Assembly (NCBI RefSeq): GCF_007830545.1
Contig: NZ_VLLF01000001.1
Coordinates: 434,001 to 498,000, forward strand
DNA: 64,000 nt
Direction of reading: 5' to 3'
DNA from: Roseibium hamelinense
Lineage (GTDB): Bacteria; Pseudomonadota; Alphaproteobacteria; Rhizobiales; Stappiaceae
In this document: one piece after another, positions 25,198-33,949 of the stretch
How the letters are laid out: each line of letters starts with the position of its first letter
Numbering within the stretch: position 1 is the first letter of the stretch
The notes under the pieces: generated by a model
Databases searched by the model: none
What the model saw: the letters and a program-made list of their open reading frames with translations, nothing else
Told to the model about the DNA's origin: nothing
Position numbers and translations under genes: made by a program

Positions 25198-25986
25198 ATG
25201 AAAGCCCTTGCTATCGCCGCAACCGGCATGAGCGCACAGCAGCTCAATGTGGAAGTGATTGCGAACAACATTGCCAACATGAACACAACCGCATTCAAGC
25301 GGGCACAGGCTGAGTTTTCCGATCTTCTTTATCAGGCAGAACGTCTGCAGGGAGTACCGAACCGCGGCGGTGAAGATCCGGTGCCGGAAGGCGCGCAGCT
25401 GGGTCTTGGGGTAAAGACGGCGGGTATCCGCAAGCTGCACACACAGGGCACATTGACCAACACGGGCAACCAGCTGGATGTCGCGCTTGATGGCCGTGGC
25501 TGGTTTGAAATCACCGGTCCGGATGACGAGATCCTTTATACCCGCGCAGGTGCCTTCAACAAGAACGCCGATGGCCGTTTGGTCACGATCGACGGGTACG
25601 CCGTTGAGCCGGCCATCGTGTTTCCTGAAGACACGATCGACATCGCGATTAATGAATCCGGTCAGGTATTTGCCCAAGTCGATGGCGAACTTGCTCCACG
25701 TGAGCTGGGTCAGCTGACGCTGGTCAACTTCGCCAATGATGTCGGGCTTGAGCCGATTGGTGGCAACTTGTTCCGCGAGAGCGAAGCCTCCGGTGTGCCA
25801 ATCAACGGCGTGGCCGGCGATCCGGGCTTCGGCATTATCCGCCAAGGTTACACCGAAGCCTCAAATGTGGATCCTGTAAAGGAAATCACTGCGCTGATTT
25901 CCGCACAGCGCGGCTACGAGATGAACTCGAAAGTCATCAAGGCCGCTGACGAAATGGCCGGTACGGTCACCAACGGTATCCGCTAA
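25198..25986 (+). CDS. flgG: Distal rod protein FlgG
   Basis: The 262-residue protein has the rod motif [18 protein letters not shown], the central domain and a C-terminus ending [25 protein letters not shown] clear ribosome-binding site, GGAGAG, precedes the ATG. The length matches FlgG rather than the shorter FlgF, which is found separately at 55463-56191. Confidence 0.95.
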   Translation: MKALAIAATGMSAQQLNVEVIANNIANMNTTAFKRAQAEFSDLLYQAERLQGVPNRGGEDPVPEGAQLGLGVKTAGIRKLHTQGTLTNTGNQLDVALDGRGWFEITGPDDEILYTRAGAFNKNADGRLVTIDGYAVEPAIVFPEDTIDIAINESGQVFAQVDGELAPRELGQLTLVNFANDVGLEPIGGNLFRESEASGVPINGVAGDPGFGIIRQGYTEASNVDPVKEITALISAQRGYEMNSKVIKAADEMAGTVTNGIR

Positions 25987-26006
25987 GCGTTAAAGGAGAG
26001 GTAGAC

Positions 26007-26471
26007 ATGGTTGCTCGCAGTCTTGCATTGGCATTTGGGCTCTGCCTCTCGCTTACCGCACCGGTTCAAGGTGCGAGCCAGTCCGGCGTCGATCTGCCGG
26101 TCCCGAAGGTGACCATTCATCCGGGCGATGAACTCAACACAGACAACGTGATCATTCGCCGGTTCCCGCGTCAGACCACGCAGCAATTCGCTGTCATGAC
26201 AGACCGCTATGCGTTGAAGGGCATGGTTGCACGCCGCACGCTTCTGCCGGGCAAGCCGATCCCCACCACTGCAGTTGAGGCCGAGGTTCTTGTCCGCCGG
26301 GGCGAACCGGCCCGCCTGGTCTTCCAGGAACAGGGGCTGACGATCGTTATGCAGGTTGAGGCGATGCAAAACGGGGCTGCAGGGAAGGTGGTCCGGGTCC
26401 GGAACATTGACAGCGGTCTGGTTGTCACCGGCATCGTGCAGTCGGATGGCACCATCCGGACAGGGAAGTAA
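26007..26471 (+). CDS. flgA: Flagellar P-ring assembly chaperone FlgA
   Basis: The 154-residue precursor has an N-terminal signal peptide (MVARSLALAFGLCLSLTAPVQG) and a C-terminal SAF-like beta domain (RKTLLPGKPI-type, seen as ARRTLLPGKPI, then GEPARLVFQEQGLTI). It acts in the periplasm to help FlgI form the P ring. It is 4 bp from flgI. Confidence 0.92.
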   Translation: MVARSLALAFGLCLSLTAPVQGASQSGVDLPVPKVTIHPGDELNTDNVIIRRFPRQTTQQFAVMTDRYALKGMVARRTLLPGKPIPTTAVEAEVLVRRGEPARLVFQEQGLTIVMQVEAMQNGAAGKVVRVRNIDSGLVVTGIVQSDGTIRTGK

Positions 26472-26475
26472 CCCC

Positions 26476-27576
26476 ATGCGTTTTCTTTTAGCTTGTTTTA
26501 TTTGCATCGGGCTTGTCTTTCCGGCCCAGTCCATGGTCCGGATCAAGGACATCGCGTCCCTTCAAGGGGTGCGTGACAACCAGCTTGTCGGCTATGGACT
26601 GGTCATTGGTCTGAAGGGGTCGGGTGACAGTCTTCGCAACTCGCCGTTTACCGAGCAGTCTCTGCAATCCATGCTCGACAGTCTCGGGGTCAATGTGCGC
26701 GGCGCGCGCCTGCGGACCCGGAACGTTGCCGCAGTTGTTGTGACTGCGGAACTTCCGCCATATATCAGCAAGGGATCAAAGATCGACGTCAGCGTTGCCT
26801 CTCTCGGTGATGCCACGTCGCTTGCTGGTGGAACACTGGTTGCAACCCCTTTGCTGGGCGCGGACGGTCAGATTTATGCGGTCGGTCAGGGGCCGGTCGC
26901 CGTGTCCGGTTTTCAGGAGCAGGGCGCTGCCGAGACCTTGTCGCAGGGTATCCCGACAGCGGGGCGGGTGGCCAATGGCGCGCTTGTCGAACGGGATCTG
27001 CCGGCTGAGTTTGCCAATATTCCAAGCCTTGTTTTTGAATTGAGCAACCCGGATTTCAGGACAGCAGTGCGGGTGGCAGATGCCATAAACCGCTACACAC
27101 GCGAGCGCTATGGAGTTTACACAGCGCGAGAGCAGGATCTGCGCTCGGTCAAGCTGACGCCGCCGCCGAATGTCAGCCTTCCCCGGTTTATTGCGGAAGT
27201 TGAAGCGCTTCGTGTCCGTCCGGATCAAACCGCGAAGGTGGTGATCGACGAACGCACGGGAACGGTTGTGATCGGCCGGGATGTTCAGATTTCGACCGTT
27301 GCTATCACGCACGGAAACCTGACAGTCCGGATCACAGAGGCTCCCGAAGTCTCGCAGCCGTCGCCGTTCTCGCCAAACGGGGAGACCGTTGTTGTGCCGC
27401 GGACCTTCGTCGATGCGCAGGAGACCGGCGGCCAATTGGCCTTCGTCGGCGGGACGGACTTGCCAACCCTGGTGCGTGGCCTCAATCGGATCGGACTGCG
27501 TCCAACCGGGATCATCGCGATCTTGCAGGCGATCAAATCCGCAGGCGCTTTGCAAGCCGAGCTGGTGGTGCAATAG
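26476..27576 (+). CDS. flgI: Flagellar P-ring protein FlgI
   Basis: The 366-residue protein starts at ATG 26476, giving a classic signal peptide (MRFLLACFICIGLVFPAQS) before VRIKDIASLQGVRDNQLVGYGLVIGL, the family signature. Longer frames upstream overlap flgA and are rejected. FlgI forms the P ring that acts as a rod bushing. A terminator follows 39 bp after the stop. Confidence 0.96.
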   Translation: MRFLLACFICIGLVFPAQSMVRIKDIASLQGVRDNQLVGYGLVIGLKGSGDSLRNSPFTEQSLQSMLDSLGVNVRGARLRTRNVAAVVVTAELPPYISKGSKIDVSVASLGDATSLAGGTLVATPLLGADGQIYAVGQGPVAVSGFQEQGAAETLSQGIPTAGRVANGALVERDLPAEFANIPSLVFELSNPDFRTAVRVADAINRYTRERYGVYTAREQDLRSVKLTPPPNVSLPRFIAEVEALRVRPDQTAKVVIDERTGTVVIGRDVQISTVAITHGNLTVRITEAPEVSQPSPFSPNGETVVVPRTFVDAQETGGQLAFVGGTDLPTLVRGLNRIGLRPTGIIAILQAIKSAGALQAELVVQ

Positions 27577-27614
27577 CAAACGGGCTTGGCGTGGGCCGGA
27601 GTAGAGAAGAGTAT

Positions 27615-27642
27615 GGCGCGGTTTTCGGACCGCGCCTTTTTT
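27615..27642 (+). terminator. Rho-independent terminator between flgI and motE
   Basis: GGCGCGGT (27615-27622) pairs with ACCGCGCC (27629-27636) around a 6-nt loop and is followed by six T. It separates the flgB-flgI unit from the motE-flgH-fliL-fliP unit. Confidence 0.85.
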
Positions 27643-27689
27643 GTTTCCAGCCCCGCACAAGGAGCGTGCCCGAGTATGGCGCTGGAAAC
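27643..27689. promoter_or_regulatory. Inverted repeat enclosing the motE ACAAG element
   Basis: GTTTCCAGC (27643-27651) and GCTGGAAAC (27681-27689) are 9-bp perfect arms 29 bp apart. Between them lies CCGCACAAG ending at 27661, which aligns with the flagellar ACAAG element (12 of 17 positions to the flgB form), 48 bp before the motE ATG. Confidence 0.5.
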
Positions 27690-27709
27690 GATAAAGGGGA
27701 CTGTCGTCC

Positions 27710-28240
27710 ATGAAACGCTTTTCAACGGGAACCGGTCTGTTTCGCGGATTTCTCGTCTTCGGAGCGCTTGCGGTTGCCGCCTCCAGCGCGACTTATGCGC
27801 AAGCGCCGATGCCCAAGCCGGACATTCCGCAGCCGCGCGAAGATGCCGTGCTCTACTGCGAAAACACCGCGGACAAGGCTGCCGAGGCGCGTTTGCAGTG
27901 GCAGACCTGGAAGCTGGTATCCCTGGAAGCCAAACTGCGCTCGCGGATCGAAGAGCTGAACCGCAAGCAGAAAGAATTCGAAGTCTGGGTCGAACGCCGC
28001 GAGAAACTTCTGGAAGAAGTAGAAGGCCAGGTCGTCCAGATCATCGCGCGAATGCGGCCGGAAGCCGCTGCGGCCCAGCTTGCGACCAGCGATGACGACA
28101 CGGCAACCGGAGTTCTTTTGAAACTCAAGGCGCGGGACGCCAGCAGCATTCTTGACGAAATGGACCCTGCACGCGCCGCGCAGCTGACCCAGTCCATGGT
28201 CGGATTTACAAACGATAACGATAAAGACCGGAGTTTTTAA
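27710..28240 (+). CDS. motE: MotE-like periplasmic chaperone
   Basis: The 176-residue protein has a signal peptide (ending SSATYAQ), a long coiled coil at about 55-115 and a C-terminal MgtE-N-like segment (ATGVLLKLKARDASSILDEMDPARAAQLT). In Sinorhizobium MotE stabilises periplasmic MotC. The presence of motC at 35401 fits this. It begins a separate unit after a terminator, with its own ACAAG element. Confidence 0.85.
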   Translation: MKRFSTGTGLFRGFLVFGALAVAASSATYAQAPMPKPDIPQPREDAVLYCENTADKAAEARLQWQTWKLVSLEAKLRSRIEELNRKQKEFEVWVERREKLLEEVEGQVVQIIARMRPEAAAAQLATSDDDTATGVLLKLKARDASSILDEMDPARAAQLTQSMVGFTNDNDKDRSF

Positions 28241-28945
28241 ATGGTTCGTGCCGCTGGCCTTATGTGTGCGCTGCTTTTGACCGGGTGCGCCGGGCAACTC
28301 GAGGATGTTGGCCGGGCGCCAACCATGACACCTGTCGGGTATGGCCTTGCGGCGCAGCCGCCGGCAGTTTACCCGCTGAATACTTTCGGTCCGTCTGAGC
28401 GCAAGGACTACAATTCACTTTGGGTCAACGACCGCGACGACTTCTTTTCAGATCCCCGTGCCCGCAAGGTGGGCGATGTTCTGACTGTTCAGATCGCGAT
28501 CAATGACCGCGCAGATCTGGAGAATTCGTCCGACCGCAGCCGATCCTCGAACGTCGGCCTGGGCGGCAACTTTTCTGCAGGTTTCGATGGCGATACGACA
28601 TCCGGCGATGCGGATATTTCCGGCAACAGCGGATCGTCGTCAATCGGGCAGGGGTCCATCGACCGGTCTGAAGAAATCGAATTGTCGGTTGCGGCTGTCG
28701 TGACCGAACGGTTGCCGAATGGAAATCTTGTGATTTCCGGATCCCAGGAAGTCCGCGTGAACTACGAGATGCGGATCTTGCAGGTCGCCGGCATCGTGCG
28801 CCCGCGTGACATTCAGTCGAACAACAGGATCGACTACGACAAAATTGCCGAAGCCAGGATTTCCTATGGCGGACGCGGCCGGATTACGGAAGTCCAGCAG
28901 CCTGGCTGGGGTCAGCAGGTCTACGACATCATTACGCCGTTCTAA
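28241..28945 (+). CDS. flgH: Flagellar L-ring lipoprotein FlgH
   Basis: The 234-residue precursor has a lipobox LTGC at residue 17 or so, followed by the family segments SLWVNDRDDFFSDPRARKVGD-type N-terminus and VNYEMRILQVAGIVRPRDI. It is the outer-membrane L ring. The start directly follows the motE stop. Confidence 0.95.
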   Translation: MVRAAGLMCALLLTGCAGQLEDVGRAPTMTPVGYGLAAQPPAVYPLNTFGPSERKDYNSLWVNDRDDFFSDPRARKVGDVLTVQIAINDRADLENSSDRSRSSNVGLGGNFSAGFDGDTTSGDADISGNSGSSSIGQGSIDRSEEIELSVAAVVTERLPNGNLVISGSQEVRVNYEMRILQVAGIVRPRDIQSNNRIDYDKIAEARISYGGRGRITEVQQPGWGQQVYDIITPF

Positions 28946-28960
28946 GGGATCTGACGAGCC

Positions 28961-29473
28961 ATGGCCAAGTTGCTAGTCGCGCCGGATGAGGAACCCCGGC
29001 GCCGGGACGATAGCTCGGGGAACTCCGGGTTCTGGGCAAGCTTCTTCTTGCTCACCTTGATTTCGGTCGGTACCGGCGCCTTTGTGGCGTTCCAGTCGGT
29101 CGAAATGACCAAGGAAAGTCTTTCCGCAGAGTATGAGCGTTCAAGAAACCAGCCAGCCATTGAGCTGAACTACGAGGACAATGCCCGCCTGCGCAAGCTT
29201 GATCCGCTGGTTACAAATCTGGCGGCGCCGACCGATGCGTGGGTGCGGGTCAAGGCTTCAATCGTGCTCTCGGACGAATTCACCGACGATGTTGCCGTGT
29301 TGACCGGACATATCGAGGAAGACATGCTGGCCTATCTGCGCACCTTGACCATTTCGCATCTGGAAGGTGCTGTCGGCCTTCAGCATTTGCGCGAGGACCT
29401 GAACGAGCGTGCAAAGGTCCGCTCCAACGGTCAGGTCCATGAAGTTATCCTTGAATCGCTGGTGATCCAATAA
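28961..29473 (+). CDS. fliL: Flagellar basal-body-associated protein FliL
   Basis: The 170-residue protein has one N-terminal membrane helix (FWASFFLLTLISVGTGAFVAF) and a periplasmic domain with the LRTLTISHLEGAVGLQHLREDLNERAK segment. It supports stator function. Its stop overlaps the fliP start (TAATG). Confidence 0.88.
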   Translation: MAKLLVAPDEEPRRRDDSSGNSGFWASFFLLTLISVGTGAFVAFQSVEMTKESLSAEYERSRNQPAIELNYEDNARLRKLDPLVTNLAAPTDAWVRVKASIVLSDEFTDDVAVLTGHIEEDMLAYLRTLTISHLEGAVGLQHLREDLNERAKVRSNGQVHEVILESLVIQ

Positions 29474-30213
29474 TGCGGCTGATTTTAAGTCTCGCGTTCC
29501 TGGTGCTGTTTGCCGGGGCAGCGCACGCCCAGGTGCCGGACCTGTCCCAATTGTTGCCGGCGGGCGAGGCGAGTGCATCGGGGCGTATTGTCCAGATCAT
29601 TGCGCTGCTGACCGTCTTGTCGGTCGCGCCGGGCATCTTGATCATGGTCACCAGCTTTATCCGGTTTACCGTAGCCTTTTCCTTTTTGCGCTCCGGCATC
29701 GGTCTGCAGACCACACCTGGCAACCTGATCCTGATTTCGCTGGCACTGTTCATGACGTTCTATGTGATGGCGCCGACATTCGACAAAGCTTGGGAAGACG
29801 GTGTTCAGCCGTTGATCAACAATGAGATCACGGAAGCCGAGGCCTATGAGCGCATCACAGAGCCTTTCCGGGAATTCATGCTGTCCCAGGTGCGCGAGCA
29901 GGATCTGGTGCTGTTCGACGATTTGGCGATCGGGCGGGTCACTGACGAACCGGCAGCAGCTCCGGAGGAAGTCGAGTTGAGGGTTCTGATCCCGGCTTTC
30001 ATGATCTCGGAGTTGCGGCGCGGCTTTGAAATCGGGTTTCTGATTGCTCTGCCATTTCTGGTAATCGACATGATCGTGGCGACGATTGTCATGTCCATGG
30101 GCATGATGATGCTGCCACCAACCGTGATCTCGCTGCCGTTCAAGGCACTGTTCTTCATTCTGATCGACGGTTGGAATTTGCTCGTCGGAAGCCTTATCCG
30201 CTCGTTTGTATAG
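29473..30213 (+). CDS. fliP: Flagellar export gate protein FliP
   Basis: The 246-residue membrane protein has a cleavable N-terminal signal (ending GAAHAQ) and four further helices. The FIRFTVAFSFLRSGIGLQTTPGN and SLPFKALFFILIDGWNLLVGSLIRSF segments are diagnostic. It forms the core of the type III export gate with FliQ and FliR. It closes this transcription unit, followed by a terminator. Confidence 0.96.
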   Translation: MRLILSLAFLVLFAGAAHAQVPDLSQLLPAGEASASGRIVQIIALLTVLSVAPGILIMVTSFIRFTVAFSFLRSGIGLQTTPGNLILISLALFMTFYVMAPTFDKAWEDGVQPLINNEITEAEAYERITEPFREFMLSQVREQDLVLFDDLAIGRVTDEPAAAPEEVELRVLIPAFMISELRRGFEIGFLIALPFLVIDMIVATIVMSMGMMMLPPTVISLPFKALFFILIDGWNLLVGSLIRSFV

Positions 30214-30238
30214 TTTCGAAACTCTCAAAAAAAACAGA

Positions 30239-30267
30239 GGCGTAAGTCACGTGCTTGCGCCTTTTTT
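30239..30267 (+). terminator. Terminator after fliP
   Basis: GGCGTAAG (30239-30246) pairs with CTTGCGCC (30254-30261), with one G-T pair, and is followed by six T. Confidence 0.8.
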
Positions 30268-30338
30268 CTGATTTAATTGCGCCCGATCTCATCGCTCAAT
30301 GAAGCATGCGTCCCTTTCGTAAAAAATTTTTTGCTTGC

Positions 30339-30355
30339 GGTCAGCGTCGCACAAG
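30339..30355 (+). promoter_or_regulatory. ACAAG element before the flagellin gene
   Basis: The element (CAGCGTCGCACAAG at 30342-30355) matches the flgB form at 12 of 17 positions. Unlike the others it lies 139 bp before the start codon, so the flagellin mRNA would have a long leader of roughly 120 nt. TATGAT at 30357-30362 may act as a -10 box. Confidence 0.5.
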
Positions 30356-30494
30356 CTATGATATTTACGTTGAAATTACACGACGGGTTGAGCCCCACCT
30401 AACCAGCTCAAAGGCATGACGCTGCCCCGCCGTCCCGGTGCAATTCCGGAATGTCCCACTCTCAACATCTCCTATGATTTGAAAGGGACATACT

Positions 30495-31541
30495 ATGTCT
30501 AGCTTGCTTACAAACAGCTCAGCGATGACTGCTCTGCAGACGCTGACCATGACCAACAAAAACCTGGCAACCACTCAGAACCGGATCTCTACCGGCCTGC
30601 GCATCAACGATGCGGCTGACAACGCTGCTTACTGGTCAATCGCAACCACCATGCGGTCTGACAACAAAGCGCTGTCGACTGTCCAGGATTCTCTTGGCCT
30701 TGGTGCTGCAACTCTTGACACAACGTTCACCGCGCTGAACGAGTCGGTCAACATCCTTGACGAAATCAAGACAAAAGTTCTTGCTGCTCAGGGCCAGACA
30801 CCGGCAAACCGTGCCAAGATCCAGGAAGACATCACTCAGCTGCAGTCTCAGCTGCAGACTTACGCCAACTCGGCTGTGACGTCTTCCGGCGACAACTGGC
30901 TGGCACGTGATACGCTTGCTCAGGACATCCAGCCGGACATCGTGGGTTCCTTTACCCGTGATTCGCAGGGCAACACCCGCATCGAAAAGATCACTGTTGA
31001 TCTGACCGATGTGGTCTTGATCGAACGTAGCACAGCAGGTTCTGCGACAGGTCAGAACGGCCTGTTTACACGTGACCTTCTTGTTGCAGGTTCGTCTGAA
31101 AACGGCGCTGCCGGCACTGGTACAACAATCCAGACGGCTGCTAACACGGCCCTGGGTGCCGGTACAGCCGATCTTTCCCGGCTCGCCGCCGGTACCGGTG
31201 CCACTGTCACCATCTTGAACCTGGACATCACGGGTCTTGATGAATCGGCAAACGACAATGCTGTTCTGGAAGGTCTGGGTAACCTGATCGACAAGCAGAT
31301 CGCTGCGCTTACCGACGCTGCAACCACGATCGGTTCGGCTAAGAAGCGTGTCGACAGCCAGATGGACTTCATCAGCGCACTGTCCGACTCCTACTCACGC
31401 GGTATCGGTCAGCTGGTTGATGCGGATATGAACGCTGAATCCACACGCCTGCAGGCACTTCAGACCCAGCAGCAGCTTGGCATTCAGGCTCTGTCCATCG
31501 CGAACCAGGGTTCTCAGAACATTCTGTCGCTGTTCCGTTAA
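30495..31541 (+). CDS. fla: Flagellin
   Basis: The 348-residue protein has the conserved D0/D1 ends: TALQTLTMTNKNLATTQNRISTG at the N-terminus and QALQTQQQLGIQALSIANQGSQNILSLFR at the C-terminus. The short central region is Ala/Gly/Thr-rich, so the filament is a small-flagellin type. The codon choice is noticeably uniform, as expected for high expression. It has its own promoter region, long leader and strong terminator. FlbT, encoded at 42828, typically acts on such leaders. Confidence 0.96.
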   Translation: MSSLLTNSSAMTALQTLTMTNKNLATTQNRISTGLRINDAADNAAYWSIATTMRSDNKALSTVQDSLGLGAATLDTTFTALNESVNILDEIKTKVLAAQGQTPANRAKIQEDITQLQSQLQTYANSAVTSSGDNWLARDTLAQDIQPDIVGSFTRDSQGNTRIEKITVDLTDVVLIERSTAGSATGQNGLFTRDLLVAGSSENGAAGTGTTIQTAANTALGAGTADLSRLAAGTGATVTILNLDITGLDESANDNAVLEGLGNLIDKQIAALTDAATTIGSAKKRVDSQMDFISALSDSYSRGIGQLVDADMNAESTRLQALQTQQQLGIQALSIANQGSQNILSLFR

Positions 31542-31544
31542 TTT

Positions 31545-31597
31545 CTCCGAATTTCGGAGGATATGGGCCGCGCTCCTTTGGGAGCGCGGCTTTTTTT
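31545..31597 (+). terminator. Tandem hairpin terminator after flagellin
   Basis: A first hairpin, CTCCGAA-T-TTCGGAG (31545-31559), is followed by a 10-bp GC-rich stem (31567-31576 with 31581-31590) and seven T (31591-31597). Confidence 0.9.
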
Positions 31598-31600
31598 ATG

Positions 31601-31617
31601 CGCAACCCTCGCACAAG
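31601..31617 (+). promoter_or_regulatory. ACAAG element before fliF
   Basis: CGCAACCCTCGCACAAG ends 54 bp before the fliF ATG and lies just after the flagellin terminator. GTGCCGATA follows seven bases later. Confidence 0.5.
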
Positions 31618-31671
31618 CTGAAGTGCCGATAGTGGCCGAAGAAGATTTGAGCTCTCTTTAAGGGGTGTTTT

Positions 31672-33315
31672 ATGCCTGGCCGCGAACAAGCTGAAAAAAT
31701 TTGGGCAAATCTGCTGGAGCTTGGGGTCAAACGCCTGATCGCTCTGGCCTTTATTGGAATTGCGACCATTTTGACCGTTGGCCTTGGAGCCTATTACCTG
31801 AGCCGTCCCGAGCAAACGGTGCTCTACACCGGGCTCGACGGGGACGATGTTACACGCATCGGTGCGGCGCTCCAGGACGCGGGCATCACCTTCGACGTGA
31901 GTTCGGACGGGACAGCTGTTTTGGTCAACCATGCGGCGACCTCGAAAGCCCGCATGTTGCTGGCCGAGCGCGGTCTGCCGCGCGGTGCTGATGCCGGATA
32001 TGAGCTGTTCGATGAGCTGGGGTCGCTTGGCCTGACGTCGTTCATGCAGGAAGTGACCCGAGTGCGCGCGCTCGAGGGGGAACTCGCCCGGACTATCCAG
32101 CTCATGCAAGGAGTGCGCGCGGCGCGTGTTCACATTGTTTTGCCCGAAAAGGGGTCATTTCGCCGGGATCAGCAGCCTCCATCTGCCTCCGTCGTCATCC
32201 GGACCGACAATCCGGATGACGTGCGAACCGCAGATGCGATCCGCCACCTGGTTGCGGCCGGTGTTCCGGGTATGATGTCGGACAAGGTCACTGTTCTGGA
32301 CACGTCCGGCGGGCTCCTGGCGGCAGGCGATGATCCGTCGAAAGCAGCGGCGGGCCAGCTTGCGACGCTGGAAGGTGCAGTCAGCAACCGCATCCAGGAA
32401 AATATCCGCAAGACACTGACACCCTATCTCGGTCTCGACAATTTCCAGGTCAGTGTCGCGGCAGACCTGAACACGGACCGGAAAATGATCGCGGAGACCA
32501 TCTTCGATCCGGATTCGCGGATCGAGCGGTCGGTGCGCACAATTCGCGAAAGCGAAAACGCTCAAAATGCCAGCACGGAAGCGCCAACGACAGTTGAGCA
32601 AAACCTGCCGGATCAGGATGTAAATGCGGAAGGCGGTGAACGGTCCAGCGAGGAAAACCAGCGCCGCGAAGAAACCGTCAACTACGAGATTTCGTCAAAG
32701 CGGATTGAAACCTCCCAGGACGGATACAGCGTCGAACGGCTGTCGATTGCGATCCTGATCGACCGGGCACGGCTTTACGATTCCCTTGGCGGGCAGCCGA
32801 CCGACCTTCAGGTCGAGACGCAGCTGAATGAAATCACCGAACTGGCCGCATCTTCGGCAGGTGTGAACAATCAGCGTGGCGATATCGTCAAGGTGTCAGT
32901 GGTCGACTTTATAGACGGTGGCCGCAACATGCAGCCGATCCCGCCGCTGACGATCTCCGAATATCTGCTGCGCCAGTCGGGCAACATCATCAATGCACTC
33001 GCCATTCTGGCGGTTGCAGGGCTGGTCGTCTGGTTCGGCCTGCGTCCTGCGATCTCGGCTCTGGTGCCGCAAGTTCAAACTGCTGATGCCGCCTTGGGCA
33101 ACATGGATCTTCTTCCTGATGGAACAGAACCACAGGAAGGCGTCTACGCCCAGCCAAGCCTGCTGACGGCGGCCAACCACGAAGAGATGATCCAGGAGCT
33201 GACCTCCAAGTTTAACGAATCTCCGATCCGCAAACTCGAATCGTTGCTGGAATACAATGAAGAGCAATCGGCCGCGATCTTGCGCCAATGGCTGTATGAA
33301 GGGGAGCGCATTTGA
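31672..33315 (+). CDS. fliF: Flagellar MS-ring protein FliF
   Basis: The 547-residue protein has an N-terminal helix (LIALAFIGIATILTVGLGAYYL), the two ring-building domains (GLDGDDVTRIGAALQDAGI and QGVRAARVHIVLPEKGSFRRDQQPPSASV), a Ser/Glu-rich stretch, a second helix near residue 440 and a C-terminal FliG-binding tail (SPIRKLESLLEYNEEQSAAILRQWL). It forms the base of the motor and begins a six-gene unit. Confidence 0.96.
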   Translation: MPGREQAEKIWANLLELGVKRLIALAFIGIATILTVGLGAYYLSRPEQTVLYTGLDGDDVTRIGAALQDAGITFDVSSDGTAVLVNHAATSKARMLLAERGLPRGADAGYELFDELGSLGLTSFMQEVTRVRALEGELARTIQLMQGVRAARVHIVLPEKGSFRRDQQPPSASVVIRTDNPDDVRTADAIRHLVAAGVPGMMSDKVTVLDTSGGLLAAGDDPSKAAAGQLATLEGAVSNRIQENIRKTLTPYLGLDNFQVSVAADLNTDRKMIAETIFDPDSRIERSVRTIRESENAQNASTEAPTTVEQNLPDQDVNAEGGERSSEENQRREETVNYEISSKRIETSQDGYSVERLSIAILIDRARLYDSLGGQPTDLQVETQLNEITELAASSAGVNNQRGDIVKVSVVDFIDGGRNMQPIPPLTISEYLLRQSGNIINALAILAVAGLVVWFGLRPAISALVPQVQTADAALGNMDLLPDGTEPQEGVYAQPSLLTAANHEEMIQELTSKFNESPIRKLESLLEYNEEQSAAILRQWLYEGERI

Positions 33316-33947
33316 TGCCGCTCCCCGCACAGACCATCCTCCCCAAGCTCTCTCATCCGCAGCTTGAAAACTTCAACAAGCAGCAACAGCACCTGATTCC
33401 AATCGTCGAAGGCGAAGTGGCCGAACCCGAGCCATCTCTGGAAGAGCAGCTGGCCGCGGAATACAAACGCGGTTTTGCCGAAGCAGACACCCAGGTGGCA
33501 GAAAAAGCCGCCGCCGAGCTGGAAACTGTCCGCAGCGCCCACCAGGCGGAAATGGACGCTTTGCGCAGTTGTTTGATGGATGAGCTTGCCGGTCAGATGG
33601 CAGCGCAAATAGAGCAAGGGTTTCAAACGCTGGAAGACCGGTTGTCGCGATCTGCCGCATCGGTTCTGGGTGAGGTTGTCGAAGACGGTATCCGCGCCCA
33701 AATGCTCGAGGCCTTTGACAAGACGCTCCGCAAACTTCTGGAAAACGAAACTGCGACCAATATTGCGGTTTCAGGACCTGAGATCCTGCTGGATCCGCTT
33801 AAAGACAAGTTGGGCGGCGTCGGCGAGCGTTTGGTCTTCAAGCCGAACGATGCAGCCGAGCTGAAAGTCAAAGTCTGCGACACCCAGATTGAAACCCGTT
33901 TTACCGAATGGATGGCGCAGCTGCGCCAAATGCGGGAGGACCAGTAG
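33315..33947 (+). CDS. FliH-like flagellar export regulator
   Basis: The start is the ATG at 33315, overlapping the fliF stop by one base. The 210-residue protein is Glu/Lys-rich and mostly coiled coil (35-110), with a C-terminal alpha/beta part (LLDPLKDKLGGVGERLVFKPNDAAELKVKV). This layout and its position after fliF match FliH, which holds the FliI ATPase. Sequence identity to FliH is weak, so no symbol is assigned. Confidence 0.65.
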   Translation: MPLPAQTILPKLSHPQLENFNKQQQHLIPIVEGEVAEPEPSLEEQLAAEYKRGFAEADTQVAEKAAAELETVRSAHQAEMDALRSCLMDELAGQMAAQIEQGFQTLEDRLSRSAASVLGEVVEDGIRAQMLEAFDKTLRKLLENETATNIAVSGPEILLDPLKDKLGGVGERLVFKPNDAAELKVKVCDTQIETRFTEWMAQLRQMREDQ

Positions 33948-33949
33948 TC

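Noticed and set aside
26776..27711. A 311-codon minus-strand frame opposite flgI
   Set aside because: It is the antisense of a clear flgI; composition is rich in Arg, His and Gln as typical of shadow frames.
30331..30362. A plain sigma-70 promoter for flagellin (TTGCTT and TATGAT)
   Set aside because: The spacing of 20 bp is too long; the ACAAG element is the better explanation of control here.
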